A DNA stretch of 64,000 nt, taken from Chytridium lagenaria (Eukaryota > Chytridiomycota > Chytridiomycetes > Chytridiales > Chytridiaceae). Under the pieces are notes generated by a model. The model did not search any database. It was not told where the DNA came from and worked only from the letters and a program-made list of their open reading frames with translations. A program made the translations under genes and the position numbers. Positions 33,992 to 45,624 of this stretch are shown here, piece by piece (positions within the stretch are counted from its first letter, which is position 1; each line of letters starts with the position of its first letter). Where the stretch lies: the NCBI GenBank assembly GCA_025449115.1, contig JAHLKC010000009.1, positions 124,001-188,000 on the forward strand. Reading direction: 5' to 3'.

Positions 33992-35118
33992 ATGGACCTT
34001 GTGTTTGATGCCATCAAGGTCTTTTGGTTCTGCGTCACAACTTCACAAACATATCTCAGCAGAGAAGAGATCTCATACCTCTCTGGGTACTCTCTAGCAT
34101 GTCGACTTGCTAGTCTGGGGGTCACCTCATCAAGTTGGGCCATGGCGGCGATGTTATTGCGATTCCAGCCTGATGGTGATTTGTTTAGAGCGGTGGCGGG
34201 TCGGAATGGACTTTTTGGCTTGATGGTGATGGATGTGGTGGATAGATCTGGGGTCAGGGATGGAGCAGCGAGGATGTTTGCATGCTATCATCTTGTTGTT
34301 GTTTACTTATCGTTGTTTCGCATGCGTAAAAGAATTCCGGAGGTTATCAAGGTATTTTAAGGACTTATTACCCTTATATTCTTTTAATGTCAAAGCTACT
34401 CATGCATTGATCTGATTTGTGTGAACAGGAGTTCAAGATGCCTGCTATGAACTCTTATGATGTCGCAAAAGTTATGGGACAGATGATTTTTCTATCAGGA
34501 AGTGCTTCCGTCTTTAACGAGGTGGCTCATCTCATACTTGCATTTTACTTCCAAAGACAAACTCTGGCATTGGATATCACCGGAAGGCCTCCACTGCCGG
34601 ATTCTAAAGACGATGACTGTCCAATATGTCTCGGCGTGGGCCTTGGTGACGGCATTATCCCATCACGGCCTCCATCGCCACCCTCATTCCTCGTCGACTC
34701 CCCTTCCACATCCTTGCCACCGTCTCCGTGGTCCTCTCCCGCTTCTTCACCAACCCGCATTATCGCGCCTCCCCTTCCCCTCCCACCCACACGCGACGAC
34801 CTTATCAACTTCTGTCGAGAGCCGAAACACGTTGCCCATCGGGATTGTATGATGCGCTGGGTCATTGGTGGGACTCGACCAGGTCGTTCGTTATGGATGC
34901 AGGTTTGCCCAACATGTAGACAACCGCTTGTTCTTGAGATATCCAAAAAGACCTTGAGTATTTGGGAGAAGGCGCTGGAGGTTTGGCACAAGAGATTAAA
35001 GGCGTGGCCAAGTGCTCTGGCGCGTGTAGGATTTACCTCGTTATGCTGTTTTATGATGGCATGTATATATTTTATCAAGCGACGTACATATAAAGTAACA
35101 ACAAAGATGGAGGCATGA
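33992..35118 (+). CDS. Membrane-associated RING-H2 finger protein, probable E3 ubiquitin ligase
   Basis: 349 residues from two exons (intron 34352-34428). The first ~180 residues include hydrophobic stretches (e.g. LFGLMVMDVV, CYHLVVVYLSLF). The RING spacing is C184-x2-C187-x61-C249-x4-H254-x2-H257-x2-C260-x19-C280-x2-C283, read from DDCPICLGVG, NFCREPKHVAHRDCMMRW and VCPTCRQPL. This is a C3H2C3 pattern. The first zinc loop carries a Pro/Ser-rich insertion of about 50 residues (34655-34790), far longer than the usual 9-39. A C-terminal membrane segment (GFTSLCCFMMACIYF) is followed by basic residues. The frame is also open upstream to 33878, but that would overlap LSM5 exon 1, so the ATG at 33992 is preferred. 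E3 activity is inferred from the RING only; the subfamily is not recognised. Confidence 0.7.
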
Positions 35119-35469
35119 GGAGTGCCTTCTCAGATATTTACATTTTTGTGAAATTGTTGCTAAAGAACCGCAAGGCAACAGGCAACATTAGGCTACCAAC
35201 AGAACAGCAACACAAACAGGATTGGCAGGGTACTTTCGACCCGCATTAAGACCAGTATATCTCGAGTTAGATGCCTCCATCTGGCGAAAACGCTGAGAGT
35301 GCGTATCTTCTCATTGAATCTGCAAACATTACAGAGACGGCAACATAACTTCCCGTCCTTTCCAACCGCTCTCCCCTTTCCCATTCTTTTTATCTACATA
35401 CCTTCAGGTTTCTAATGTGATTTGCGCATCGGCGGTCGACGATCAGACGTAACCCCTCTTCCCGACACA
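35119..35469. other. Intergenic and PUF60 upstream region
   Basis: About 350 nt. No coding frame or clear core promoter element seen. Confidence 0.4.
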
Positions 35470-37534
35470 ATGTTGACCGATGCTGCTCACGAAAACCCTC
35501 AATATATGGACGTCGAGCCCGTAGATGCGCAGTTCAATGGGAGTACGGGAAAAGTTACTTTAAAAGTTGACACAGAGACAGCGTCGCATGGATCATCTAC
35601 TTTTGGATCAGTTACAACACCGAAAACGACATCGGCAATTACACCAGGGAGTCTGATTCAGCCTGTAATTCCACCACCAACGTTTGCGTCGTTGACACCG
35701 GAGCAGAAGGAAAGATTAGCGATGGCCAAGGCGTATGCGAAGGAGCAAACATTGCTGTACGATCTTCGACTTATTTCGGTTGTTATTATTGAACTCAGCA
35801 TGCGTCTTTCTGATTTCTTTTACCATCTTGCGCGGATTGTTTAAAAGATACTTTCTACACACAAACCGCTATTGAACGTTTTATCCAACCCACTCTCCAC
35901 CATCATAAACCCCGCCTCCATCGGCTCCAGGCAGTCCTTTAGCAGAAGCACGTACCCTTGCTACCATGTCAAGAATATATGTTGGATCCATCAGTTTTGA
36001 GCTTAACGACTACATATCAAGGAGGTTTTTTCACAGTTTGGGAGCGTTAAAGCTGTCACCATGTCAGTTGACCCGGCAACGCAAAAACATAAAGGGTTTT
36101 GCTTTGTAGAATTTGATTGCCCAGAGGCTGCTGATCTCGCCCTGGCAACAATGAATGGAAGTGATTTGGGCGGGAGGTTAGATCTTCTAATGCTTTTTGT
36201 GATTTTTAATTCGTTTTCGGCCTCGTTCGTTCTACCAGAAATTTAAAAGTTGGACGCCCGCATAATTACAACACGAGTATTGGAAATTCCCTCCCGCCTC
36301 CACCTGAAACTCGTGTTTTTGTTGCAAACGTCAATGAGAATGTTACCGAAAGCATGGTTCGGACTATTTTCGAATCTTTGGGGACGTCAAGGCTTGTGTA
36401 CTTTTGGTGAGTTTTGTTTTTGCACTTCATTCTAGTTTTCAATACGGATTTTTTGCTAATTGTTCATTGACAGCCGGATATTATTACAAGAAAGCATAAA
36501 GGCTGCGGGTTAGTCGAATATGCCCTTTTTAAGTATAAACTCGTTCTGACAATATGATCCTTTAAGGTACATCGAATTCGCGGTGGAGGGGTCGTCAGAC
36601 TCCGCCATAGCAGCCATGCAAACAGGTGCATTTGAGCTTGGAGGGCTTAGACTTCGAGCCATAAGAGCTATTGTGGGTGGGCCGCTTCCTGATGGGATGG
36701 ATGTTTTGGACAAACTTGGAATTGGGGAGGCTCCTAGATCTATACTGGGAATACCTGCTTCAGCTGCACTTCCTGTGCCGACAGTGCACACAAGATTGTC
36801 GAAATCGATTCCTGGACATTTGCGTAAGTGTCTGGCCTTTTTTTTTCTGTAGAGATAATCTAATCTTCTTGTTTAGAGCCGGGAATTATCCCTGGGGTTA
36901 ATGTGAACTACGCGTCGGCTCTTCAATCTGCTGTACAAAAGGTACAGGCTGCTGTAAGGGAGGAGAGCTCAAGTTTGGAGGATAACATGTCAATCAGTGC
37001 TAGTCAGAGGTACTCCATCATGCAAAAACTTTTGAGAAAAGACGAAAAGGTGAATTGTATCGGCTTTTAGCATGTCGTTTGCTTTCTGTTTTATGTTTGT
37101 AGTTCCGTTTTTCTAACCTTACTTTTGATAGCCTCCCATGAGTCCTGTTGTTCAGTTGAAGAACTTGGTAAAAGTTGCCGAAATTGACCCCGATCTTGAG
37201 GGGGAGATTTCTGAGGAATGCTCAAAATATGGAAAGGTCGCAAATGTGGTCATTTGGGTCGACCCAAACCGGGGAAAAGCAGCCGAAGATGAAGCGAATA
37301 TATACGTACTGTTTGCTTCGGTGGATGGTTTGTGCTTTCCTTTAAATTTTTGATTATTAGCATATTTGTTAAAGTTTATTTTAATTGTCTGACCGTATTC
37401 ATTTTGTAGAAGCTAACCGAGCAATAGCCGGGTTGAACGGAAGATGGTTTGGAGGTCGTAAAGTTGAGGCCTTCGCTTACGACCTTGTTGCATTTAACAA
37501 TTTGCGGCAAAGCTTATCAGCCAAAAACGAATAG
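35470..37534 (+). CDS. PUF60: PUF60-type poly(U)-binding splicing factor
   Basis: PUF60 binds polypyrimidine tracts with U2AF in early spliceosome assembly; it is absent from many yeasts. N-terminus MLTDAAHENPQYMDVEPVDA; a helical segment SLTPEQKERLAMAKAYAKEQ, the family's usual lead-in; RRM1 with RIYVGSISFEL and HKGFCFVEFDCPEAADLAL (35965-36180); RRM2 with ETRVFVANVNENVTESMVR (36310) and YIEFAVEG (~36570); the LGGLRLRAIRAIVGGPLP linker; and a C-terminal UHM domain from VVQLKNLVKVAEIDPDLEGE (37150), with the ligand-gripping RWF in LNGRWFGGRKVEAFAYD (~37436-37485). Stop 37532-37534. RRM1 and the region near 36400 show frame breaks. Introns are short (50-80 nt). Confidence 0.9.
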
Positions 37535-37655
37535 TAATAATGTTTGTTAAGCAAACGCGCAAAAATGACGGCACTAGTACAGCTTGCTTTCGAACTTAAA
37601 TGTTTTTATTTATCATACAAAAAAGCCTCTTGAGGCGTTCAATAAAGTGTATGTC

Positions 37656-38577
37656 TCAGAAGAATTCCTTCAAGTACTATTTGTAATATCAAAAGTTGCC
37701 GCAGGTGTGGTTAAAATATCATGACGTTAGAGTGCCGAAGGGTAAACGGAGAAAGAAGGAAAAACAGAAAGCAAGGAGAGAAGATACTTACGGATTCTGC
37801 GACGATACGCGCTCGCGCGTTGAGGCTGAGCTTCATTTCGCTTATTTCTTTATCAACTTCCTCCATAAATTGAACGATAAAGTCAACAAGCTTGTGCTTG
37901 TACATTTGCTCAGTGTGGAAGTTTGTGATGAGGAAACTGATGTCGTAACCCTGTTATAAAGTCAGTTTCGCAAAAAAACATAAACAGATCAAGAAATATA
38001 CTTAAATGATATACATACAGGGATGGGTTTTCTCCGTAAAATTACGAAGTTCTCTGCTCGCATCATTAAAAACCGAGTAAACTTGTGTGCCAGAATCTTC
38101 TCAATTTCATCTGCTTGCTTAATCTTGATGCTGATACGAACAGAGTTTATCGATCCTTCAATGTAGATTTGCTCATTTTCATTACGGCTAATCACCACTG
38201 GGTGTCAACAAAACGTTAGGCGTCGACCTGAATTGGACAAACAAAAGCTCAATACGACGTCAAGGTGGATATTCTCAATAGGAATCGCACCTAGCCTCGA
38301 CTTCAGGCTTGTTGTGCCTCTCAACAACTTCTGACGAGAAGTTTCCAGACAAAGGGCTGCCGTCAATGTGCTGCGGACGGCTGCAAGGTAAGGCTTGAGG
38401 GTATTCGACTGCCAAAAGACATCGCAAATGTGTCAGAACTCTCACGCCGCAAAGCTGTAACTAAATATGATTCGCTTTCTTTGCAGGTTGTATAAAACCG
38501 TCGCGCCGGATGCATCTGCAGCGATGCCCTGCAAAACAAGACGACAGGGATGGGGATGGCCCCCTTCTACATACCAT
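37656..38577 (-). CDS. ARPC4: Actin-related protein 2/3 complex subunit 4
   Basis: A core subunit of the Arp2/3 complex that nucleates branched actin. Exon 1 appears to end with the ATG itself (38575-38577), followed at once by a 166-nt intron (38409-38574). Exon 2 then begins [20 protein letters not shown]. Later exons read [98 protein letters not shown] and [16 protein letters not shown] tiny last exon gives YLKEFF (stop 37656-37658). A frame change lies near the ALCLE region (~38350). Length (~168 residues) and sequence match the family closely. The start is 48 nt from the DBF4 ATG on the other strand. Confidence 0.95.
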
Positions 38578-38625
38578 TGCGAGTGTGATACAGGATTTCA
38601 AGTGGGAATTTGGAGATGAAAAAGA

Positions 38626-40947
38626 ATGGACAAGGCGAGAAGAGGATCATCAGCAAAACCAGGAGTCCGAAAGTAGGTTATCGATGATGAGCCATCAGCT
38701 CTGAGGCTACACCTTCTTAATTTTGGATAGCATGAGCTAATCGTTTTGCTTTACCACCCTCTTCCTTAATCAAGACGCCCCCGCAGAAGGTCCTGGCTCT
38801 AAGGAGTCGAACGTCAGCGCTGAACATCCCAGCCGGAGATGGTCGGAGTTCCCAGCGCGACTTTCTGGTACCATCCGTCAAACGTTCATCTCATAAAGAC
38901 ATTGGGTTTACCACCCCGGTCCCCAAAAAGACCAAAGTGCCCAAAAACGGGATTTCATTGTTTTTCCATCCATCGATAGAGAAACTAAAAGCCAGCTCAT
39001 TGCAGTCTAAAAGCTTGGAAAGTGGATATGTGAGTCATTGTATCTTTGTTAGACCATTTGCTGAATGCCCATCAGGAGCTATCAGCTTTTTTCAACAACA
39101 AGGTGACGCTTGTTGTGGCACACCATGTTTTGATAAAGGACGCGAGGCGAGGGAAGGGGAAAGAGTGGGTTATTTAACATACCATGAACCTCTAACTTTT
39201 ATACAGAGTATCGCTTGGAAAGAAGACTACTGACGTGAGTATGATGCTGGTCGAAATTTTAAATCAAATCTTAGATAATGCTCGAGAACGCTAAAAAATG
39301 GAATCTTAGTATAATATCCGTTGAAGGTATAATCTAGTTTTGATCAAGAGTCTAAGCTGTTCTAGAACTCGAGATTCAGATTGAGGGTCTTCAAAAAGCC
39401 ACCGCGAAAGCTCCGAAGACATTAGAAGATCATCTTAGAAGAGAGAAGCTATACGGCCTCTCTACTGCTCGAGTCTCGGATGAGAATGCACAAGACTTTG
39501 TCACATTTCAGGGACAATACCTCTTAGTAGAGGAGAAGAGTGGCGAGTTCAGACCTCTGGTGTTGTTGGACTGGATCCGAGATGGTATTGATTGGGAGCC
39601 ACCTCGCATGTACCTCGATGGCAAGGCGTCGTTCTCGTCTCCCTTCCTACTACCTCCTTTGACAGAGCCACCTGAGCAGCAGCAGCCCGTCGTTGAGAAT
39701 CCGGAACCCGCCCTTCATTAACGCTAATCAGCGCGGCGGCCCTCGATCATCGTACAACTTGTCTTTAGCAAAAGCTAATGGAGATTCAACACCTGCTGTT
39801 GTTCGTCCGTTGCCTATAAAGCGACCAATCCGTTTATGACAAACTTGATACGCAAGTTTTATGCAAACGGGAAAAAGACGCTAAAAAACCGCCCAAAAGT
39901 TTTCCCACACAACGTCAACAACTTGAAGAGGAAACGGGATGCTACTGAGGAATACGTACATCCCGTTAAGATTCGGAAGACTTTATCAAAGCATGGATAT
40001 TGCGAAAATTGTGATGCATACTTTGATTCTTATGCAGAGGTGTTGTTTTTTGTTTTTACTATTTTCATCTAAGCTTTTCCTTTAGCATATCAAATTAGAA
40101 TCCCACAGAAAGTGGGAAAAACAGGACTACAACTTTGCTACAATTGATAACTTAATCTTTAAGATTCAACGTATTGTACGCCAGATTCCGCCGCTTCCGG
40201 CAGAGCCCTCAGAGACTTCAGAACTTGCGTCTGATGATTGTATTTTTGATTTCCTTGATAATGAGGATGGAAGTTACGCTCCATCGCCATCATTGGGACA
40301 AGATTTACGAGATGAGAGTCCTACGGTCGAGAGTGCTGACGTGGTTTCGGTGCATAGATCGACGTCTCCTGTGGGATCAAGCTCGACGGCTGAAGGAGTG
40401 GATCTTCAGAAGAGTCCTTCCAAGATGAGGATGCCAGGGAAGGTCAGCAATAAAGTCACAGCTGACTTCGATGATGTCAATGTGCAAGATATGTTGGAAA
40501 AGGAGAATCAAATTGACAATTGCGTGGACGATGGATCACTGCGCGGAGACACAAATTCGCCAGCGTCTAGTTCGACCGCACGGGGGGTTGTGGACCTCTT
40601 TCGGATGGGGATTACTCACTCGCGGCTTCGACAATCTGTAGCGAGATCTCGAGGTCTTCGCCGTATTATTTAGTAAAGAGAAAGGAACCAAAGAGGCTGC
40701 AAGATGTCATTGGCACGAATGCTAATAAGCTGAGCTTGGGTGATTTTCAAATTCTGCTGGATTTTTGGAACAACGTGGATAACGTAGAGGTTGTTTTATT
40801 TGTATTTAGTTGCTTGTTAAAGCCTCTGAAAATCTCGCTTGAATATTTATATGTTTATATGCAGAGGGAGTTGAAGAGATTCTATTGAGAGAGGTTGAAG
40901 AAAACAGAGTATTCGATGACGAGGCTTTTCATTCAAATCAATTATAA
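38626..40947 (+). CDS. DBF4: DBF4-type regulatory subunit of Cdc7 kinase
   Basis: DBF4 activates Cdc7 kinase to fire replication origins by phosphorylating the MCM helicase. Proposed start MDKARRGSSAKPGVRK (ATG 38626), then an intron and TPPQKVLALRSRTSALNIPA. The BRCT-like motif N is suggested by FFNNKVTLVVAHHVLIKDAR (~39085-39150). Motif M: DFVTFQGQYLLVEEKSGEFR followed by PLVLLDW (~39490-39570). Motif C, a zinc finger C-x2-C-x9-H-x5-H, is in GYCENCDAYF (~39997) and, across an intron, AEHIKLESHRKWEK (~40083). A Ser/Pro/Asp-rich region follows. The most visible stop is at 40671-40673, but after a frame change the sequence continues as KRKEPKRLQDVIGTNANKLS and, across an intron, EGVEEILLREVEENRVF to a stop at 40945-40947; the longer end is preferred. 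The N-terminal exon structure is uncertain. Confidence 0.85.
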
Positions 40948-41391
40948 AACAGATCTTATTTCAAGAAAGCAAGGCGTTATATTCGCAAAGGGTTGTAAAT
41001 ACCAGTATATCTTTATGAATAAATGTTACATTACCGATTTTATTTTATTTTTATCTGTATTGCTCCATCCCTAAAAAGATTTCAAAAGGGATTTGTTTGA
41101 CACAAACTACCTAATCCAATATTGGTACCTCCTTCTCAAAAATAGTATTCTCTGGTCAGATATGGAGGATTAACTTTGGTTCTAACAATAAATTAAGGAG
41201 TCGCAGTTTTGATCGTTTATTACGGCAACTTGGGCGGTATCTTACTTAGCAGTAGCGGGTATAATTGTTCAAATCGCATCATTAACTAACCAACACACCA
41301 CAGTACAACTTCCTTCGCCTTCTTTTTCGGATCCCTTGTAGTTTTTCACATCTGTATTCCTATACATATCTGTATACCTACCACTCATCAG
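40948..41391. other. Intergenic stretch
   Basis: AT-rich region between DBF4 and the next plus-strand coding sequence. No gene seen. Confidence 0.4.
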
Positions 41392-41577
41392 ACGGCGAAC
41401 AGTCGATTTACGAACTGGGAGAGGGAAGCGAAAACTCCTGTACAGCTTGCGACTGTATCGCTGGTGGTGCTTCTAATATCATTGATAATGGTATATTGGC
41501 CAACGTTGGGAGGCTTGAGCATCCCGGTTGTTTTGTTGGTTCTATGGGGTGTTATGTCGTTTTTGTCATTGTTCTGA
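41392..41577 (+). CDS. Possible exon of a small two-span membrane protein
   Basis: A frame opens after a CAG acceptor at 41389-41391 and runs 61 codons to a TGA at 41575-41577. It begins TANSRFTNWEREAKTPVQLA, then has two hydrophobic stretches (VSLVVLLISLIMVYW and IPVVLLVLWGVMSFLSLF) separated by PTLGGLS. No ATG is present in the frame, so a first exon must lie upstream; I could not place it. The family is not recognised. It is too far from MDM33, and in the wrong order, to be that protein's membrane segment. Confidence 0.4.
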   Translation, partial: TANSRFTNWEREAKTPVQLATVSLVVLLISLIMVYWPTLGGLSIPVVLLVLWGVMSFLSLF

Positions 41578-41722
41578 AGAGGTCGTGAGCATCGCATAGT
41601 CACTGCAACAAAAATGCACAATACATAGAAACACAGGAACAAGAATATATATCTTGTTTCTATTATGTCATACTTGCAAGGTCTTTCACGTTTTGTTGTT
41701 GAATGGTATCATTTTTTTCATC

Positions 41723-42717
41723 ATGTTCAAGCTGACCCGACTGCGACAAATCTCCATCACACTCCCCCGCGCATCATACCAACAGATCACAGACGTTTGG
41801 GTCCCACAACTCAATGATCTGATAAATCGAGTAACAGGATACAGTGAGATCGAGAGCCGCAAAAAAACTGTTCAAGAAAAAGACTTTGAACTATCAAAGA
41901 AACGGGTTTCACTGGAAACCAGTAAACGAATTTACGAAGCATGTATTGATGAACGCAGGAAATGTCAGAAGGAGATCAATTCGTTGCTTCAGGTATTCTT
42001 TATTCTGTTGATGGTTCTAATGTTTTCAAGCGGAAAGATGCATGGATCGGTTTGTTAAATTGGAAGGGAAGGAAATACTAAAGCTGGTAGATACGGATGT
42101 TTTGAGGTTCACGGAGCTATATCGTAAGGATTTGTCGTTGAACAGTCGGAGGTTCAGGCAAAGCAATCGTATAAGCAAGCCAGTGAAGACTTTGAACGGT
42201 GTCATATTGACTTTTGAAGTAATTTTCTAAAGGCCTCTGCAATAAGTCTTACTATTTAGTCAAATTCGAGAGCGGATATATAGACGAGCAGCTTTTCTCA
42301 GATAAAATACGAAGGCTTCAACGTGTGGACAATGTAAGACTGGTATATTTTGATACTGTTTAATGAGTTGTTTAGGGGATTGATTCGATTCACATGTTTA
42401 TTTTTCTAGCGATTATTTGAGGGAGCCTGGAAAGACGAGGAGGTCGCAGATGGAATTAAAGCAGCTGATAAAGGATACCGTAGAGACGAACATTCTAAGC
42501 TTCGAACAAGCTGGATGCTCTTGTGCATACAGAGCGAGATGGTAGTCGTGGGGAAGATGTCTCAATCTCTCATTCTGCGGCATTTACGGAGAGTAAAGTG
42601 CAAGAAAAAGATGTAATGTCGTTGAGGGAGAAAGTACTCAAGCAACCTGAATTTGTGTTTGGATCTGGCCTCATCGTAGGATTATGCGTTGCTGGTTTTT
42701 TGAGTGTTGGCGAATGA
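41723..42717 (+). CDS. SHE9: She9/Mdm33-type mitochondrial inner-membrane protein
   Basis: She9/Mdm33 is a fungal coiled-coil inner-membrane protein that affects mitochondrial shape and fission. The start MFKLTRLRQISITLPRAS is basic and could act as a targeting signal. The diagnostic core follows: QQITDVWVPQLNDLINRVTG, then YSEIESRKKTVQEKDFELSK, YEACIDERRKCQKEINSLLQ (41930-41990), a short intron, DTDVLRFTELYRKDLSLN (~42092), AKQSYKQASEDFERC and EQLFSDKIRRLQ (~42288). After a frame-broken stretch the C-terminus reads SQMELKQLIKDTVETNI, SLREKVLKQPEFVFGSGLIV and a membrane segment LIVGLCVAGFLSVGE (TGA 42715-42717). Human genes lack this family, so it supports fungal origin. Several frame breaks. 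The true start could lie in an exon further upstream. Confidence 0.85.
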
Positions 42718-42930
42718 ACTAAAAACTTGAAAGTAAAATTATTGTTATTGGAATGATGACAAGTCCGAATTACACACTGAAATGTTTACAGTTGAGAGGA
42801 CAAGTTGGAGAGGACAGGCAGCGACACCTCTAAGGCCACAATGTCTGATAATACACGATGGGCTGATTCTTTCACAAAATGCTGACTTGAACGTTTTGTT
42901 GCATCGCTGAGCGATGGGGTTGAGCTTATA

Positions 42931-45447
42931 ATGGATGCTCCAGGGCACAGATCAACCATCACCGCCCTTGCAAGCACAGACTATCCAACATCTTTTGCTA
43001 AAGTTCTCACAGCTTCAAAGGATTGCATGATTCTATGGTCGTTTAACTGTGAAAGTACGCCAATGGAGGGACACGGTGCGCGCCTGTCAATTAGGTTGGA
43101 TCAATTGGGCATTCCCCAAACAATCTCATTTGCACCAGATGCATGCTCTGTGGCTATCGGCTTTGATTCCTCGCTTATCGTGTACAATGTGATAAACGGG
43201 GCTACGATAAACCTTGACGGTCATATTCGGGGAATAACGCATTGCAAATTCATTAAAGATTCCGACGATACAATTCTCATTTCCACCTCTGAGGATCGAA
43301 CATTTAAAGGTTATCCACATCCTTTAAAATTAAGTTTTACTTAAAAAGTACTAAATTTTACAAAAGGTTGGAATATTACCAAGAACGAGTGCTTCTATGA
43401 GTCTCCGTTTTTTCGGCATATCCTGTCACCGCATTTGAGGTGGACTATGAAGGAAAACAACTCGTTTTGGGACAGACGACGGGAAAAATTCATTTTTTCC
43501 GATTCCTAAAGCCTGATGGCAAACATATTTCATGGAGATTCAAGCATTTTTGTCTCTTGACGTTAAGACATTGTGGAAGATATCAGATGAAGGAAAGGAA
43601 GAAGTTAAACCGCCAATAAGCGTGATCCGTTCCAAGTATTCAAAAAGGGCTTCGGTAACTTTGGATTCAGTCAAAGATTCCAAAGTCTCGTCGAGTTTTA
43701 GTGTGAATGCTATTCTGTCTCTTCGATGCTCCTCACCTTCCGAAATAATTGATTGCCGGGACTACTTCTCATATCATCTCCAAAGGGGTTTTTAGTCATC
43801 AACAGTGCATCGTTCAGTTCCGTTTACCAATTTGACGCTCAAGAAAAATTGGATTTTTCAATCGGAACAGTCTCGTTCTCTCCCGTTGATCCTTACGCCT
43901 TTGTTGAGATTCTCATCGGTGATGCATTTACAGGAGTCACTCACCTCCTAAATTTTGCATCCACAGACATGCCCACTCGGTTGGGGAAGGGAAGAGCTCA
44001 CTCTAAGGGAGCATGGTCTAGAAGTGCTGACAATAGCCTTGAAAAGCTACGGCTGTTTGATGGGAATGATAAGAGAAATTCACGGATATCCTCCCTTTCT
44101 CTCTTGCAAGCAGAGAAGTTACATGAAGATCGGAGCCCCAACTGTGAAAGCTTACAAAGATCTAAACTTGAGATGGTGGCAGCAGCAGCCGAGAGCGCTG
44201 GGGCTTTGCCTTTGAAAGGAAAGACTGCACCAAACACACCTCAAAAAAATCCGTCAAAAAGCCGACATCAGCTCCTCTTGATAAGCCTGTAACTTTTCAT
44301 AAAACAGTGAGCTCATCGGGATATTTAGAAAAACCCGCATCCCTGGCAAGATAACACCAAGAAAGATGCGACCAACTGATCAATTATTGAAACCTCCATT
44401 GACCACACAATGGGAATCAAAGCATGATACCGAACTCACCTTGAAGTCAGCTCGCTGTATTACACGACATAGCGCTCCAGCTTTATACTGCTCTTTTAAC
44501 CCAACCGGAAGCATTCTTGCTAGCGCCTCATGCGATAAAATTATTCGCATGATGAATACTTCTTTAAAAGAAAACCTGAGTCTCCATCCGTTCTAACCTC
44601 GCACAACGCTGGCGTAAAGCAGGTTAATTGGGGTGTGAACGAGAATCTTGGCTACGAAAAACTCCTGAGTTTTTCTCAAGATGGGGAAGCATTCTTATGG
44701 AGCTCAAAATGCTCAGATCCGCTGATATCTTTCACAAAGTTGAAAGATGAGAAAGAAAGAAAAATAGACAATGCTATCATCGACATGAAGTTTTTTCACC
44801 GGAATAAGTACATCACAGTACTGGTTGGTCGTGAACTTCAAATGCTACGATATTCGATAGAAAGGGTTGGGTCAAAGGATATCAAACCCGCCCTAAACTA
44901 CAACATCTACAAGAAAAAAGCCAGTTACAACCTCTCCGGCTATTCCAATGCAATCGGAGCAGCAAACACGTTTATCTCCGATATGATTATTGTGTGCAAA
45001 GGTCAAAATTTCGAGTTTATCGACGCAAAGAGGTTTCAACCTTTGGTTGAGGTGGAAAAAGCTCATTCACGCTCAATCAGCACAATCTCTATAGCTGACT
45101 ATTCTTATGATATCTCGTCGATCGCAAGAAATCTTTTCATAACATCGTCCGTAATAGATTGCTTGCGATGTTGGGATGTCAGGACGCCTAATATGCCTGT
45201 GTTTAGGCTGGTCGAGCATGTAAATCGACATGCTACGATTCATGCATCCTTTTCACCTTGTGGAAACTTCATTGGAACCGGATCGGAAGATAAGCAGGCA
45301 TATGTATATGACGTTAGAAAACTTTCGCCTGTGCTCAAGCTTTCTGCGGGGATCACCGATATAACGACGTCTTTGCAATTCCACCCGAGTCAATCCAAAG
45401 TAGCTGTATCATGTCAAGACGGAGGAATCTCTATGTTTTCCATCTAA
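42931..45447 (+). CDS. WDR27: WDR27-like WD-repeat protein
   Basis: WDR27 is a large, poorly studied WD-repeat protein with two propellers. The ATG at 42931 gives MDAPGHRSTITALASTDYP. Blades seen: VLTASKDCMILWSFN, TISFAPDACSVAIGFDSSL, ILISTSEDRTFKGWNITKNE, PVTAFEVDYEGKQLVLGQTT, then a long low-homology segment (43560-44280), YCSFNPTGSILASASCDKII, EKLLSFSQDGEAFLWSSKC, FHRNKYITVLVGRELQMLRY, MIIVCKGQNFEFIDAKRF, FITSSVIDCLRCWDVRTPNM, ASFSPCGNFIGTGSEDKQAY and LQFHPSQSKVAVSCQDGGIS (stop 45445-45447). The pairing of RELQMLRYSIE, a middle EAHSR-like motif (EKAHSRSIS) and FSPCGNFIGTGSEDKQAYVY is typical of WDR27. An alternative start at 42841 would need a frame fix. Frame breaks occur near 43420, 43540, 44290 and 44595. 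It lies directly upstream of DNAH2. Confidence 0.75.
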
Positions 45448-45624
45448 AATACGTAATAATAATAATTTATATTCAGACCTTTTTTTCAGGGGAGATCTTA
45501 CCTGGCTGTGCCATTTTCATTTCTGTTTAGGTCAGTCGGACTGAATTCTAAAATCGAATTCCTTCAAGTTGTCAAACAACAACCAAAACAAACCATCAAA
45601 TTTTACAATCAAGTAAAACGTACG

